Origin: CAWBOV01 sp963790525 | GTDB taxonomy: Bacteria > Actinomycetota > Actinomycetes > Mycobacteriales > Jatrophihabitantaceae | Length of the DNA stretch: 64,000 nt | Reading direction: 5' to 3' | Assembly: GCA_963790525.1 (NCBI GenBank) | Contig: CAWBOV010000004.1 | Span: 62,001-126,000, forward strand | Shown: positions 16,458 to 25,901 of the stretch, piece after piece | How positions within the stretch are numbered: position 1 is the stretch's first letter | Layout: each line of letters begins with the position of its first letter | The notes under the pieces: generated by a model | Databases searched by the model: none | Seen by the model: only the letters and a program-made list of their open reading frames with translations | Told to the model about the DNA's origin: nothing | Position numbers and translations under genes: made by a program

Positions 16458-17705
16458 GTGACCGCAGCTTCCGCCCCCCTCCTGCTCGACCCGTACGACC
16501 CGGAGTTCCAGCAGCGCCCGCTGCCGTCCTACGCCCGGCTGCGCCAGGAGGCACCGATCTACCCGGTGCCCGGCCAGGAGTGGGTCATGGTCACCAAGAT
16601 GGACCTGATCCGCGAGGCGCTGCGCGACCCGGCCACCTACGCCAGCGGCGTGTCCAAGGGCCGGCGCAGCGACCCGCCCGAGGAGATCCGGGCCGAGGTC
16701 GAGGCGATCCGCGCCCAGGGCTTCCCGTACCACCCGGCGCTGAACCTCAACGACGCACCGATCCACACCCGGTACCGCAAGCTCGTCAACCGCGCGTTCA
16801 CCCCGCGCTCGCTGGCCTGGATGGAGCCGCTGGTCGAGGCGGTCGCCCAGGATCTGGCGGCCTCGCTGGTGGACGGCTCGACGGTCGACATCATCGACGC
16901 CGTCACCCGGCCGCTGCCGATCTACGCGATCCTGCGCATCCTCGGCATGGGCGACGAGCGGCGCGATGACATCATCCGCTGGTCGGACTCGGCCAACGCC
17001 TCCCTCGGCGCGAAACTCACCCACGAGCGCTGGCTGGAGACCGAACGGGACGTCGTCGACTTCCAGCTGGCCATCGCCGCGGAGCTGGACGACCGGCGCG
17101 CCCACCCGCGCGAGGACCTGCTGAGCACGCTCGTCGTCACCGAGGACGGCGAGGAGCCGATGGACAACGAGCACCTCGTGTGGCTGGTGCGCGAGCTGCT
17201 GGTGGCCGGGAACGAGACGACCACCCGGTCGATGGCCGAGATCGTCATGCACCTGGACAAGACGCCCGATTCGTGGAGCCGCATCCGCACCGACCCCTCC
17301 GTCATCCCCGGCATCGTCGAGGAGGGCATCCGCATGGCCACCCCCGCCTTCGGGATGTTCCGCGAGGTACGCAGGGACACCACGCTGGGTGGAGTCGACC
17401 TGCCCGCCGGGACCACGCTCTACCTCGTGTACGGCTCCGGCAACCGGGACGAGGCGGTGTTCCCCGAACCCGACGAGTTCGATCCGACCCGCGCCAACGT
17501 CCGCGAGCACGTCGCGTTCGGGCACGGCATCCACGTGTGCGTCGGTGCCGGCCTGGCGCGGATGGAGTCCGCGGCAACCCTGCGCGCGCTCGCCGGGCGC
17601 GTCGAGCGGCTGCGCGTAGCTCCCGACGTCGAGCTGAACTACATCCCCAGCTTCTTCATCCGGGGGTTGCTGGAGCTCCCGGTCACGGTGGAGCTGCGGC
17701 GGTAG
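16458..17705 (+). CDS. Cytochrome P450
   Basis: A soluble bacterial class I P450 of 415 residues; it needs ferredoxin and reductase partners not found nearby. Diagnostic parts are the I-helix oxygen motif LLVAGNETTT, the K-helix ExxR in EEGIRMATP, the aromatic region FPEPDEFDPTRAN and the heme-binding loop FGHGIHVCVGAGLARME with the Cys ligand. The GTG at 16458 lies 33 bp after an inverted repeat; a TTG at 16422 would overlap that repeat and is less likely. No strong ribosome binding site is seen. The substrate is unknown. The neighbouring TetR gene and the second P450 operon at 24-26 kb suggest terpenoid, steroid or other hydrophobic substrates, but this is inference. Confidence 0.9.
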   Translation: MTAASAPLLLDPYDPEFQQRPLPSYARLRQEAPIYPVPGQEWVMVTKMDLIREALRDPATYASGVSKGRRSDPPEEIRAEVEAIRAQGFPYHPALNLNDAPIHTRYRKLVNRAFTPRSLAWMEPLVEAVAQDLAASLVDGSTVDIIDAVTRPLPIYAILRILGMGDERRDDIIRWSDSANASLGAKLTHERWLETERDVVDFQLAIAAELDDRRAHPREDLLSTLVVTEDGEEPMDNEHLVWLVRELLVAGNETTTRSMAEIVMHLDKTPDSWSRIRTDPSVIPGIVEEGIRMATPAFGMFREVRRDTTLGGVDLPAGTTLYLVYGSGNRDEAVFPEPDEFDPTRANVREHVAFGHGIHVCVGAGLARMESAATLRALAGRVERLRVAPDVELNYIPSFFIRGLLELPVTVELRR

Positions 17706-17783
17706 CTCGCCCTTCGGCGACACTTCGCCTGCTGGATCGACGCCGTTCAGCTGGTGGACCACCGCGCATGAGGGACTCGTCCC

Positions 17784-19754
17784 ATGACGGATATGAGTAC
17801 ACGGCACCCGGTCACAGTCGATGAGTACACCGAGTGGAACGCGCGCGAGCTCGCGCGGCACTCGGTGAGCAGGCGGAGCGTCCTGAAGGGGATCGCCGCC
17901 GGCGCCGGTGGAATCACACTGGCCCAGTTCGGCCTCGCGAACGCGGCCTTCGCGGCCGGCGGTGGCACGGCCGGCCCCAGCGGGGTCGTCGTCTCCGGAC
18001 GGCACCTGTCCTTCGTCTCCGACCACGACGGCCTGCTCGGCCGGACGATGGCGGTCACGGCGCAGCTGGTGAGCAGGACCGGCACGCTGCCGCGCGGGCT
18101 GCGGGTCTTCGTCGACGTCGGCACCACTGCCGAGCACTACGGGCACCGCTACGAGGCCGACGTCGAGCACCTCGTCGGCCAGTACGCGATCCCGGGCGGC
18201 CCCGTCGCCAGCCAGTACTACGCCAAGGTCAAGCTGACCGGCCTGCACCCGGACTCGCTCTACCACTACCGCTTCCGGCTCTCCGACGGCACGACGAGCG
18301 GTGACGCCTACTTCACGACCGCACCCTCGCGCACCGGCCACGGCGTGCCGAAGCCGTTCACCTTCACCGCCTTCGCCGACGTCGGCACGAACACCGCCCC
18401 CACCGACCCGAAGTACTCGTGGGGCCAGGACCCGACCGCCGTCACCGCGGTCGGCGGGACGTGGCCGTCCGGCACGTTCGACAACAACTACTACAACCCC
18501 GCCGACCCGGTCGCCGGCGCCGGCGGCACGGACCTTCGTCCGGCCGCGAGCATGACCAACCAGATGGGTTCCCAGCGCCCGGCCTTCACCCTGCTCGCCG
18601 GTGACATCTGCTACGCCGACCCGAGCGGAACGGGTCTGCCCGCCGACGACAGCGGCGCGCTGACCACCGGCGCGGCACCCGGGACGAACCTCTACAACCC
18701 CTACGTCTGGGACGTGTTCCTCAACCAGATCGAGGGCCAGGCGGCGTTCACCCCGTGGATGTTCGCGACCGGCAACCACGACATGGAGCCGCTGTTCGGC
18801 AACACGTCCTTCCTCGGCGACAGCTCGGTCCACGGCTACGGCGGTCACGCCAAGCGCCTGGACCTCCCGAAGAACGGCCCGAAGACCTGCCCGTCGGTCT
18901 ACAGCTTCGTCTACGCCAACGTCGCGGTCATCTCCGTCGACGCCAACGACCTGTCCGCGGAGATCCAGACCAACACCGGGTACTCCGACGGTGCCCAGCT
19001 GAAGTGGCTCGACGCGACGCTCAAGGAGTGGCGCACGAACCCGCACGTCGCACCGGGGATCGACTTCATCGTGGTGTTCTTCCACCACTGCGCCTACTCC
19101 ACGACCGCCAACCACGCCTCCGACGGCGGCGTGCGCCACGCGCTGGATCCGCTGTTCACCAAGTACCAGGTCGACCTCGTGGTCCAGGGTCACAACCACA
19201 TCTTCGAGCGCACGGACCCGATCAAGAACGGCAAGCGCACCCGCCCCGCGCCGGACGGCGCGACGATCCACCCCGCCACCGACGGCGTCACCTACATCTG
19301 CGCCGGATCAGGCGGGCGCCCGCGGTACGCCTTCCAGCCCGCGCCGAGTGCGACCGCCCCCGCTCCGGTCGGGGTGACGCCGTTCGGGCCGCAACTGCTG
19401 CCCGAGGGGCAGCGCTACCGCGGTTACCGGCCTCCCGGCGGGGCGAACGTGAAGGAGAACAACACCGAGAACGTGGTCAACAGCTACGTCTGGTCGACCG
19501 ACGGGACGGCGATCAACGCGTCGGGCTACCCGGCCGGCACGAAGGTGCCCGAGCAGATCGAGTGGTCACAGGTGCGCTACGACGACTACGCCTTCATCGC
19601 CGTGGACGTCGAGCCGGCGCGGCCCGGGAAGCAGGCGACGATGACGATCCGCACCCTCGCCGACAGCCTCCCGGGCAGCAACGCGCCGCTGACCGAGATC
19701 GACCGCATCACACTCAAGCGCACGGCCGGCGTCGTCACCAAGCTCCATCACTGA
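17784..19754 (+). CDS. Tat-exported purple acid phosphatase-like metallophosphoesterase
   Basis: This 656-residue secreted phosphatase has a twin-arginine signal (SRRSVLKG near residue 30, cleavage likely after ANAAFA). A fibronectin-like N-terminal domain (about 60-175) ends in HPDSLYHYRFRLSDG. The catalytic domain shows metal-binding blocks in order: FADVG, LLAGDICYAD, GNHDMEP, FFHHCAYS and QGHNHIFERT. These match the dimetal centre of purple acid phosphatases. The domain is interrupted by long loops, including an Asn-rich insert near residue 235. It probably acts on phosphoesters outside the membrane, for phosphate scavenging. It stands alone, with a strong hairpin downstream. Confidence 0.85.
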   Translation: MTDMSTRHPVTVDEYTEWNARELARHSVSRRSVLKGIAAGAGGITLAQFGLANAAFAAGGGTAGPSGVVVSGRHLSFVSDHDGLLGRTMAVTAQLVSRTGTLPRGLRVFVDVGTTAEHYGHRYEADVEHLVGQYAIPGGPVASQYYAKVKLTGLHPDSLYHYRFRLSDGTTSGDAYFTTAPSRTGHGVPKPFTFTAFADVGTNTAPTDPKYSWGQDPTAVTAVGGTWPSGTFDNNYYNPADPVAGAGGTDLRPAASMTNQMGSQRPAFTLLAGDICYADPSGTGLPADDSGALTTGAAPGTNLYNPYVWDVFLNQIEGQAAFTPWMFATGNHDMEPLFGNTSFLGDSSVHGYGGHAKRLDLPKNGPKTCPSVYSFVYANVAVISVDANDLSAEIQTNTGYSDGAQLKWLDATLKEWRTNPHVAPGIDFIVVFFHHCAYSTTANHASDGGVRHALDPLFTKYQVDLVVQGHNHIFERTDPIKNGKRTRPAPDGATIHPATDGVTYICAGSGGRPRYAFQPAPSATAPAPVGVTPFGPQLLPEGQRYRGYRPPGGANVKENNTENVVNSYVWSTDGTAINASGYPAGTKVPEQIEWSQVRYDDYAFIAVDVEPARPGKQATMTIRTLADSLPGSNAPLTEIDRITLKRTAGVVTKLHH

Positions 19755-19806
19755 CGCGTTCCCCGTCGGCTCGCTGAGCGTTCCCCGTCAGCCGCGCTCC
19801 GATGAT

Positions 19807-19840
19807 CTGCCCGCACCGGGCCCCAACCCGGTGCGGGCAG
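19807..19840 (+). terminator. Strong hairpin after the metallophosphatase
   Basis: Perfect 14-bp arms CTGCCCGCACCGGG (19807-19820) and CCCGGTGCGGGCAG (19827-19840) with a 6-nt loop. No T-run follows, typical for GC-rich actinobacteria. It separates the metallophosphatase from the DUF427 gene. Confidence 0.75.
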
Positions 19841-19937
19841 AAGTCGTCCTGCGGGGAGTGCCGGCGAAATACGGCGGGGCCGTGTGGACTTGTGCAGGGA
19901 GGGAAGACAGCCCGCCAGCCGACGTGAAGAGGACGCC

Positions 19938-20327
19938 ATGACAGACAAGCCCGTGCTGCAGCCCGGCCCCGACCACCCCATCACCATCACCGCCCACGAG
20001 CCGCGCGTCACCGTGTCGGTGGCCGGCCGGACCGTCGCCGACACGACGCGGGCGCTGAGCCTGCAGGAGTCGTCGTACCCGCCGGTGCTCTACCTCCCGT
20101 TGGCCGACGTGGACACCGATCTGCTCGAGCGCACCGACAACTACAGCTACTGCCCCTACAAGGGCGACTGCAGCTACTACAGCATCCCGGCCGGCGGCGA
20201 GGCCACGGTCAACGCCGTCTGGACGTACGAGGACCCGTACCCGGCGGTCGCCGGGATCAAGGACCACGTCGCGTTCTACCCCGACCGGGTGGAGATCGTG
20301 GAGAACGCGCCCGCCACCGTCAGCTGA
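19938..20327 (+). CDS. DUF427 domain protein
   Basis: A 129-residue cytoplasmic protein of the DUF427 family. The typical features are ITITAHEPRVTVSVAGRTVADTTRAL, ESSYPPVLYLPLADVD, the conserved CPYKGDCSYYS motif and WTYEDPYPAVAGIKDHVAFY. The biochemical role of the family is not established. AAGAGGA lies 7 bp before the ATG at 19938. The motif ACTTGTGCA, also found at the MerR and ANTAR promoters, lies about 45 bp upstream. It is convergent with 6-phosphogluconate dehydrogenase, with only 33 bp between the stops. Confidence 0.88.
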   Translation: MTDKPVLQPGPDHPITITAHEPRVTVSVAGRTVADTTRALSLQESSYPPVLYLPLADVDTDLLERTDNYSYCPYKGDCSYYSIPAGGEATVNAVWTYEDPYPAVAGIKDHVAFYPDRVEIVENAPATVS

Positions 20328-20360
20328 GACCGGCCGCCCGCTACTTCGCGCCGACGGCCG

Positions 20361-21428
20361 CTACTTCTTGTCGGTGTAGGTGTCGGCCTTGCGCGAGCCG
20401 GCCTCCAGGGAGCTGCCGGCGGGCAGTTCGTTGTGACCGCCGAACTGCTGGCGCATGGCCGACAGGACCTGGTTGGCGAAGTGGTCCTCGTCGCGGGAGG
20501 CGAAGCGCTCGAACAGCGACGCCGCCAGCACCGGCACGGGGACGCCGACGTCGATCGCGGCCTTGACCGTCCAGCGGCCCTCGCCGGAGTCCGAGACGCG
20601 CCCGGCCAGGCCGTCGAGCGTCGGGTTGGACTGCAGCGCGGCGGCGGTGAGGTCGAGCAGCCACGACGAGATGACCGACCCGCGGCGCCACAGCTCCGCG
20701 ACCTTGGCCGTGTCCACGTCGAACTGGTAGAACTCCGGCTCCTCGAGGGGCGCGATCTCCGCGGAGTGCTCGGCGGAGGTGATGCCCGCGTCGGCGTTGT
20801 GCAGGATGTTCAGTCCCTCGGCGAAGGCGGCCATGATGCCGTACTCGATGCCGTTGTGGACCATCTTGACGAAGTGGCCGGCACCGGAGGGACCGCAGTG
20901 CAGGTAGCCCTGCTCCTCGGGGGCCAGCTCGCCCTTGCGTCCGGGGGTGCGCTCGATCTCGCCGGCGCCCGGGGCGATCGTCTTCAGCACCGGCTCGATG
21001 ATCTCGATCGCTGCGTCGTCGCCACCGACCATCAGGCAGTAGCCGCGCTGCAGACCGAACACGCCGCCGCTGGTGCCGATGTCGACGTAGTGGATGCCCT
21101 TGTCCCGCAGCTTCGCGGCGCGCCGCACGTCGTCGCGGTAGTTCGAGTTGCCGCCGTCGATGATGATGTCGCCCTCGTCGAGCAGCTCGGCCAGCGCCTC
21201 CACGGTCTTGCCGGTGATGCCGGCCGGGATCATCACCCAGGCCACGCGGGGGCGATCGAGCTTGGCCACGAACTCCTCGAGCGTCGGCGCACCCGTCGCG
21301 CCCTCGCCCTCGAGGGACTTGATCGAGTCGGCGCTGACGTCGTAGACGACGCAGTCGTGGCCGTCGCGCATGAGGCGGCGGACGATGTTGGCGCCCATTC
21401 GGCCGAGGCCGATCATTCCCAGTTGCAT
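20361..21428 (-). CDS. gnd: 6-phosphogluconate dehydrogenase (decarboxylating), short form
   Basis: It oxidises 6-phosphogluconate to ribulose 5-phosphate and CO2. The 355-residue protein is the shorter class, often NAD-linked and typical of actinomycetes. The Rossmann motif is MIGLGRMGANIVRRL, the substrate signature is IIDGGNSNYRDD, and the catalytic Lys is in SGAGHFVKMVHNGIEYG. The C-terminal helical domain is intact. It lies alone on the minus strand. By supplying ribulose 5-phosphate, and hence xylulose 5-phosphate, it could feed the phosphoketolase at 9256, but there is no direct genetic link. Confidence 0.95.
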   Translation of the reverse strand: MQLGMIGLGRMGANIVRRLMRDGHDCVVYDVSADSIKSLEGEGATGAPTLEEFVAKLDRPRVAWVMIPAGITGKTVEALAELLDEGDIIIDGGNSNYRDDVRRAAKLRDKGIHYVDIGTSGGVFGLQRGYCLMVGGDDAAIEIIEPVLKTIAPGAGEIERTPGRKGELAPEEQGYLHCGPSGAGHFVKMVHNGIEYGIMAAFAEGLNILHNADAGITSAEHSAEIAPLEEPEFYQFDVDTAKVAELWRRGSVISSWLLDLTAAALQSNPTLDGLAGRVSDSGEGRWTVKAAIDVGVPVPVLAASLFERFASRDEDHFANQVLSAMRQQFGGHNELPAGSSLEAGSRKADTYTDKK

Positions 21429-21569
21429 TGCGCTATCTCCCGGATCGGGCCGTGCGGCGGCGGCGGAGGCACAGACGGACGAACTCTGTCGGAGACCACG
21501 TTAGGGGGCGGGCCCCGCGAAGTGGAATCGAGGTCCCCGAGCGTTCCCCGGACCGTGCGCGGGCGTGGG

Positions 21570-21752
21570 TCAGCTGTTGAGATCGTCCGCGTCGATGTCG
21601 GCGACCGGCTCGTCGGTGGCCGCGCCGGCGCTCTCGCGCTCGAAGACGTCCTCGGCCTCCAGATCGCTGGCCGTCTGCCCGGCCACCTGGCGGGCGAACT
21701 CGTCGTCGCTGAGGCCTTCGCCGGCGGGGCGGGTGTTCGTGTCGTCACTCAT
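21570..21752 (-). CDS. Small acidic hypothetical protein
   Basis: A 60-residue, strongly acidic protein without Cys or hydrophobic segments (MSDDTNTRPAGEGLSDDEF; ADIDADDLNS at the end). Composition suggests disorder. The reading is supported by a good ribosome binding site, GAGGAG, about 8 bp before the ATG at 21752. I do not recognise a function. It is a single gene between gnd and the DUF3817 gene. Confidence 0.6.
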   Translation of the reverse strand: MSDDTNTRPAGEGLSDDEFARQVAGQTASDLEAEDVFERESAGAATDEPVADIDADDLNS

Positions 21753-21883
21753 CAGGGGTTCTCCTCAGCCGTGGAATGCGCAGGTGCGCGCAGCGCCGGC
21801 TCGCTGTCGAACCGCTTCCGACCGTAACCGCGCGGTCCGCCCGCCGCCATCGCGGGGTGACCTCACACGGAGCGGCGGGGCGT

Positions 21884-22228
21884 TCACCGGGCGAGCTGGG
21901 CGCGCACCTGCTTGGTCACGATGTGCTCGGCGACGAAGGACATGGTGGGGACGGTACCCGCCAGCGCGACCAGGATCACCCGCACGAAGTTCCACCGCAG
22001 CTTGAAACCGAGGTTGACCGTCGCGATGACGTAGAGCAGGTACAGGTAGCCGTGCCCCACCCAGAGCAGCCCGACGCCGGTCTTGATGCTGTCCACGTGA
22101 CCGACGTCCTGGATTATGAGGGTGATCGTCCCGGTCAGCAGCACGATGCCGGTGGCGAAGGCGAGGATCCGGTAGGCCAGCAACGAGCGCCGGTACTTCA
22201 CGGCAGCGGCCGTCTGCGCTGCGGTCAT
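21884..22228 (-). CDS. DUF3817 integral membrane protein
   Basis: A 114-residue membrane protein with three hydrophobic helices: FATGIVLLTGTITLII, GHGYLYLLYVIATVNLGF and VRVILVALAGTVPTMSF. The WVGHGYLYLLY motif and the length match the DUF3817 family, widespread in actinobacteria; the function is unknown. The ATG at 22228 was chosen because AGAGGA lies 6 bp upstream; an in-frame ATG at 22270 would add 14 residues without a good binding site. Confidence 0.82.
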   Translation of the reverse strand: MTAAQTAAAVKYRRSLLAYRILAFATGIVLLTGTITLIIQDVGHVDSIKTGVGLLWVGHGYLYLLYVIATVNLGFKLRWNFVRVILVALAGTVPTMSFVAEHIVTKQVRAQLAR

Positions 22229-22324
22229 GGAGGGTCCTCTCGGGGCTGTCGCCGGGGCTGGCAGCTCCACGGTAGGTGACGCAGCTGAGACACCCGACCG
22301 GGTGGGTCGCGACGCCCGGCCGAC

Positions 22325-23422
22325 CTAGCCGTCGAGGCGGTAGGACGCGATCCGCTCGCGGTGCAGCTCGGGGGAGCCGAACAGCTGCTTGCCCACCATG
22401 GCCCGTTTCAGGTGCAGGTGCGCGTCGTGCTCCCAGGTGAACCCCATGCCGCCGTGGACCTGGAGGTTCGCCGCCGCGGCCTGGACGTAGGTCTCCGAGC
22501 AGAACGCCTTCGCCAGACTGGCGACGAAGGGCAGTTCGGTCACCGATGCGGTTGCCGCCCACGCCGCGTAGTCCGCTGCTGCCCGAGCCGACTCCACCTC
22601 GACGAGCACGTCGGCGAGCAGGTGCTTGATCGACTGGAAGGACCCGATCGCCCGGTCGAACTGGATGCGCGTCGAGGCGTAGGCCACCGCCGTCTCCAGG
22701 CACCGCTCGGCGCCGCCGACCTGCTCTGCGGCCAGGCAGACGGCGGCCAGGTGCAGCGTCTCCTGCAGCGCGGCGCGGTCGCCGGACACCAGCCGCGCGG
22801 GCGTCTCCCAGAAGGTCACCGAGGCCAGCGTGCGGGTCGGATCCAGCGCCGGCTGCGCCGTGCGGACCAGACCGGGCGCGTCGGCGGCGACGGCGAACAG
22901 GGCCACCCCGGCGGCGGTCGACGCGGTGACGAGCAGGACGTCGGCGACCGCGCCGTAGGGCACGAACCCCTTGGCGCCGTCGAGGGTCCAGCCGTCGCGA
23001 CCCTCGTCGGCGGTCACTCCGGTCGCGTCCAGGTCGACGCTGCCGTCGGCGTCGCTGGTGGCCAGGGTCGCGATGACCGTCCCGCCGGCGATCGCGGGGA
23101 GCAGGTCGGCGTCGCCGTCACCGCAACGGACGAGGGCCAGCCCGCAGATCGTGGCCGCCAGCAGCGGGGCCGGGAGCAGTGCCCGCCCGGCCTCGCGCAG
23201 GACGATTGCCGCCTCGACGAGCGAGGTCCCGGAGCCGCCCCGGTCCTCGGGGACGGCCAGGCCGAGCAGGCCCAGCTCGCCCAGCTGCTTCCAGACGGCG
23301 GCGTCGAACCCGGTCGGGGTCTCCATGACGCGCCGCACGCCGGCGACGGGCGACTCCGTCTCGAAGAAGCGCCGCGCCATCTGCTGCAGGTCCTCCTGGT
23401 CGGCGTCCAGCATGAATCTCAT
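22325..23422 (-). CDS. Acyl-CoA dehydrogenase, second of a FadE pair
   Basis: This 365-residue flavoprotein has the acyl-CoA dehydrogenase fold. N-terminal helices (DQEDLQQMARRFFETESP), a middle beta region with poor conservation, and a C-terminal domain with RIQFDRAIGSFQSIKHLLADVLVEVE and HGGMGFTWEHDAHLHLKRA are visible. It starts at ATG 23422, four bases inside the stop of the upstream acyl-CoA dehydrogenase (ATGA), so the two are translationally coupled. Adjacent unequal FadE pairs often form alpha2beta2 enzymes acting on steroid side-chain CoA thioesters. The weak middle FAD region fits the subunit with fewer cofactor contacts. It is the last gene of the operon SDR-P450-FadE-FadE. Confidence 0.88.
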   Translation of the reverse strand: MRFMLDADQEDLQQMARRFFETESPVAGVRRVMETPTGFDAAVWKQLGELGLLGLAVPEDRGGSGTSLVEAAIVLREAGRALLPAPLLAATICGLALVRCGDGDADLLPAIAGGTVIATLATSDADGSVDLDATGVTADEGRDGWTLDGAKGFVPYGAVADVLLVTASTAAGVALFAVAADAPGLVRTAQPALDPTRTLASVTFWETPARLVSGDRAALQETLHLAAVCLAAEQVGGAERCLETAVAYASTRIQFDRAIGSFQSIKHLLADVLVEVESARAAADYAAWAATASVTELPFVASLAKAFCSETYVQAAAANLQVHGGMGFTWEHDAHLHLKRAMVGKQLFGSPELHRERIASYRLDG

Positions 23423-24648
23423 CGTTGCGCTCCCGACGGTTCGCGGGGTAGGCCGAGGACCCGTTCCCCGAGGACGCTGCGCTGGATCTGGGCGGTCCCG
23501 CCGTAGATCGTGGCGCCGCGTGTGGTGAGAAAGATCGTCTCCCAGGCGGCGGGGGAGTTGGCCCCACCGAGCGGGTCGGGGCCGAGGTGGGCGACGGCGC
23601 CCCGGCCGGTCAGGGTGGTTCCCTGCATGCCGAGCACGTCCATCGCCAGCTCGGTGACTCGCTGCTGGTACTGGCTGATGTAGAGCTTGAGGATCGAGGA
23701 CTCCGGTCCCGTGCGGCCGCCGTGGTAGAGCCGGCTGACCGACCGCAGCGCCAGGTACCGCAGCACCTCCGCCCGGGACACGCACCAGGCGAAGCGCTGC
23801 CGGATGAGCGGGTCGGTGTCCTTGCCGTGCAGGCGCAGCAGGTCGCCGAGACGTTCGATCTCGACCCGGGCGGTGGCCGCGGTCGCCGCGACCGAGGCGC
23901 TCCGCTCGAAACCGAGAAGGGTCATCGCCGTCTTCCACCCGTTCCCCTCGCCGCCGATCACGTGGTCTGCCGAGGCGCGGGCGTCGGTGAGGAAGACCTC
24001 GCAGAACTCGGCGTGACCGGTCAGCGTGCGGATCGGGCGCACCTCGATGCCGGGCTGATCGATCGGCATGAGCAGCAGTGAGATCCCGGCGTGCTTGCCG
24101 GCGTCGGGATCGGTCCGGGCCAGGACGAAGATCCAGTTCGCCGAGTCCCCGGCCGTCTGCCAGATCTTCTGGCCGTTCAGCACCCACTCGTCGCCGTCCC
24201 GCACGGCGCGCGTGCGCAGCGACGCCAGGTCGGAGCCGGCTTCGGGTTCGGAGTAACCCTGGGCCCAGCGGTGCTCGCCGGACAGGATCTTCGGGATGAA
24301 GAACTCCTTCTGCTCCGGCGTGCCGGCCTGCAGGATCGTGGGCCCGATCAGGGTCAGGCCGTGCTGGTCGCCGGCGAGCGGTCGCAGCGGGACGCCGGCG
24401 CCGATGAACTCCTCGGCGATGATCATCTGCTCCAGCGCGGTGAGCCCCGCGCCGCCGTACTCCTTCGGCCACGCGACGGCGAGCAGCCCTTCGCGGCTCA
24501 GCGTCTCCCGCCAGCTCTCGGCCCAGGTGGTGCGCTCGGGTTCGTCCAGCGCGCCCACACCGGCCCAGCCCTCGGGCAGGTTCTCGCGCAGGAACGTGCG
24601 GATGCGGTCCCGGAAGGCCTCGGCCTCGGCGGGCATCGTGAGGTCCAT
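23419..24648 (-). CDS. Acyl-CoA dehydrogenase, first of a FadE pair
   Basis: A 409-residue acyl-CoA dehydrogenase. Visible signatures are AWPKEYGGAGLTALEQMIIAEE, the FAD/substrate region WAQGYSEPEAGSDLASL, VLNGQKIWQTAGDSA and the C-terminal GATIYGGTAQIQRSVLGERVLGLPRE. The classic YEGT catalytic position reads YGGT, as in many FadE proteins that use a base elsewhere or a partner subunit. The ATG at 24648 follows the P450 stop by 4 bp, and the stop overlaps the next FadE gene, so it belongs to one operon and probably forms a heteromeric enzyme with that gene product. The likely substrate is a branched or cyclic acyl-CoA made downstream of the P450. Confidence 0.9.
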   Translation of the reverse strand: MDLTMPAEAEAFRDRIRTFLRENLPEGWAGVGALDEPERTTWAESWRETLSREGLLAVAWPKEYGGAGLTALEQMIIAEEFIGAGVPLRPLAGDQHGLTLIGPTILQAGTPEQKEFFIPKILSGEHRWAQGYSEPEAGSDLASLRTRAVRDGDEWVLNGQKIWQTAGDSANWIFVLARTDPDAGKHAGISLLLMPIDQPGIEVRPIRTLTGHAEFCEVFLTDARASADHVIGGEGNGWKTAMTLLGFERSASVAATAATARVEIERLGDLLRLHGKDTDPLIRQRFAWCVSRAEVLRYLALRSVSRLYHGGRTGPESSILKLYISQYQQRVTELAMDVLGMQGTTLTGRGAVAHLGPDPLGGANSPAAWETIFLTTRGATIYGGTAQIQRSVLGERVLGLPREPSGAQR

Positions 24649-24652
24649 CGGA

Positions 24653-25900
24653 TCAGGCCTTCCTGCGGGTGATGCGCACGGGCAGTTCCTGCAGCCCGCG
24701 CACCATGAAGCTGGCGTTGTAGCGGAGCTCGTCCGGTGCCAGCACGGTGATCGCCGCCATCTGCTCGGCGAGGACCTGCGTGGTGGTGACGGCCTCCATG
24801 CGGGCCAGCGGGTTGCCGACGCAGGCGTGCATACCGATGCCGAAGGCCAGATGGGTGCCCAGCGCCGGACGGTCGGGGTCGAAGTCACCCGCGTGCGGGA
24901 ACACCTGCTCGTCCCGGTTCGCCGAGGCGAAGGAGACGACGAGCTGCGCACCGGCCGGGATCGCGACGCCGCCGAGCGTGGTGTCCACGGTGGCCCGGCG
25001 GAACGCGGTCTGCGACGGGCTGGCCCACCGCAGCGCCTCCTCGACGACCGGCCGTGCCCGCTCGGGGTCCTCGCGGATGCGATCCCACTCGCCCGGGACG
25101 GTGTCCAGCAGCCGGACGATCTCGGTGATGAGCCGGCCGCTGGTCTCGTTGCCGGCGATGACGAGCTCGCGCAGGAGCGTGAGGATCTGCGCCATCGGCA
25201 GCGGCTCCCCACCGTCGGCGGGGTGGTCGGCGCCCTCCACGATGGTGCTGATGAGCCCCTCGCGCGGTTCGCGGCGCACCTGCTCGATCTGCGCGGCCAT
25301 CGTCTGCTGGTAGTGCAGCAGGACCCGCTCGTTCTCGATCCAGGCGTCGTCGTCGGGCATGCCGCCGATCGACGCGGTCGCCGCCTCCGACCAGCGGCGG
25401 ATGTCCTCGCGGTGCTCGTCGGGCAGCCCGAGCACCCGGGAGATGGCCCAGACCGGCAGCGGCTGGGAGAACGACGGCAGCAGGTCCAGCTCGGCGCCGT
25501 CGGGCAGCGCCGAGGCGAGTTCGACGGCCGTGTCGCGCACCAGCGGCTGCATCCAGGTCAGTGACCGCGCGGTGAAGGCGCGCTGGACCAGGGCCCGGAG
25601 CCGGGTGTGGTTGGGCGGGTCGTTGGTGCCGAGTGCCGGCATGTACGGCCACCCCTCGGCCCGGATCTTCGCGACCTCGCCGGCAACGGAAGCAGGGGGC
25701 TGGGTGTGCTTGTGGACCGCCGAGGAGAAGCGAGCTGAGTCCTTGAGCACCTCCCGCGCGTACTCAGCGGTGGAGACCACGAACCAGCCGTGTTCGGGGG
25801 CGTAGAACACCGGTGCCTGGGCCCGCAGCGCCTCGTACCAGCGCCCCGGGTCGTCCTGGAAGCTGGCGTCGAAGAGGTTGAGGCCGGCGAGTTCGGTCAT
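24653..25900 (-). CDS. Cytochrome P450 of the FadE operon
   Basis: A 415-residue soluble P450. Key blocks are the I-helix LVIAGNETSG (acid-alcohol pair retained, with Ser in the next position), the ExxR motif in EEALRWASP, FPHAGDFDPDRPALG and the heme loop FGIGMHACVGNPLARME. The ATG at 25900 lies one base after the SDR stop, and the FadE gene follows 4 bp after its own stop. A P450 followed by two FadE genes is the order of cyp125-fadE28-fadE29 in the mycobacterial cholesterol cluster; here the sequence similarity to CYP125 cannot be judged by eye. Oxidation of an alkyl terminus before CoA-dependent beta-oxidation is the inferred role. Confidence 0.9.
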   Translation of the reverse strand: MTELAGLNLFDASFQDDPGRWYEALRAQAPVFYAPEHGWFVVSTAEYAREVLKDSARFSSAVHKHTQPPASVAGEVAKIRAEGWPYMPALGTNDPPNHTRLRALVQRAFTARSLTWMQPLVRDTAVELASALPDGAELDLLPSFSQPLPVWAISRVLGLPDEHREDIRRWSEAATASIGGMPDDDAWIENERVLLHYQQTMAAQIEQVRREPREGLISTIVEGADHPADGGEPLPMAQILTLLRELVIAGNETSGRLITEIVRLLDTVPGEWDRIREDPERARPVVEEALRWASPSQTAFRRATVDTTLGGVAIPAGAQLVVSFASANRDEQVFPHAGDFDPDRPALGTHLAFGIGMHACVGNPLARMEAVTTTQVLAEQMAAITVLAPDELRYNASFMVRGLQELPVRITRRKA

Positions 25901-25901
25901 G

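Noticed and set aside
19756..19789. Repeated GCGTTCCCCGTC 12-mer after the metallophosphatase
   Set aside because: Only two copies 22 bp apart, with no arm structure or flanking mobile sequence; probably a chance duplication.
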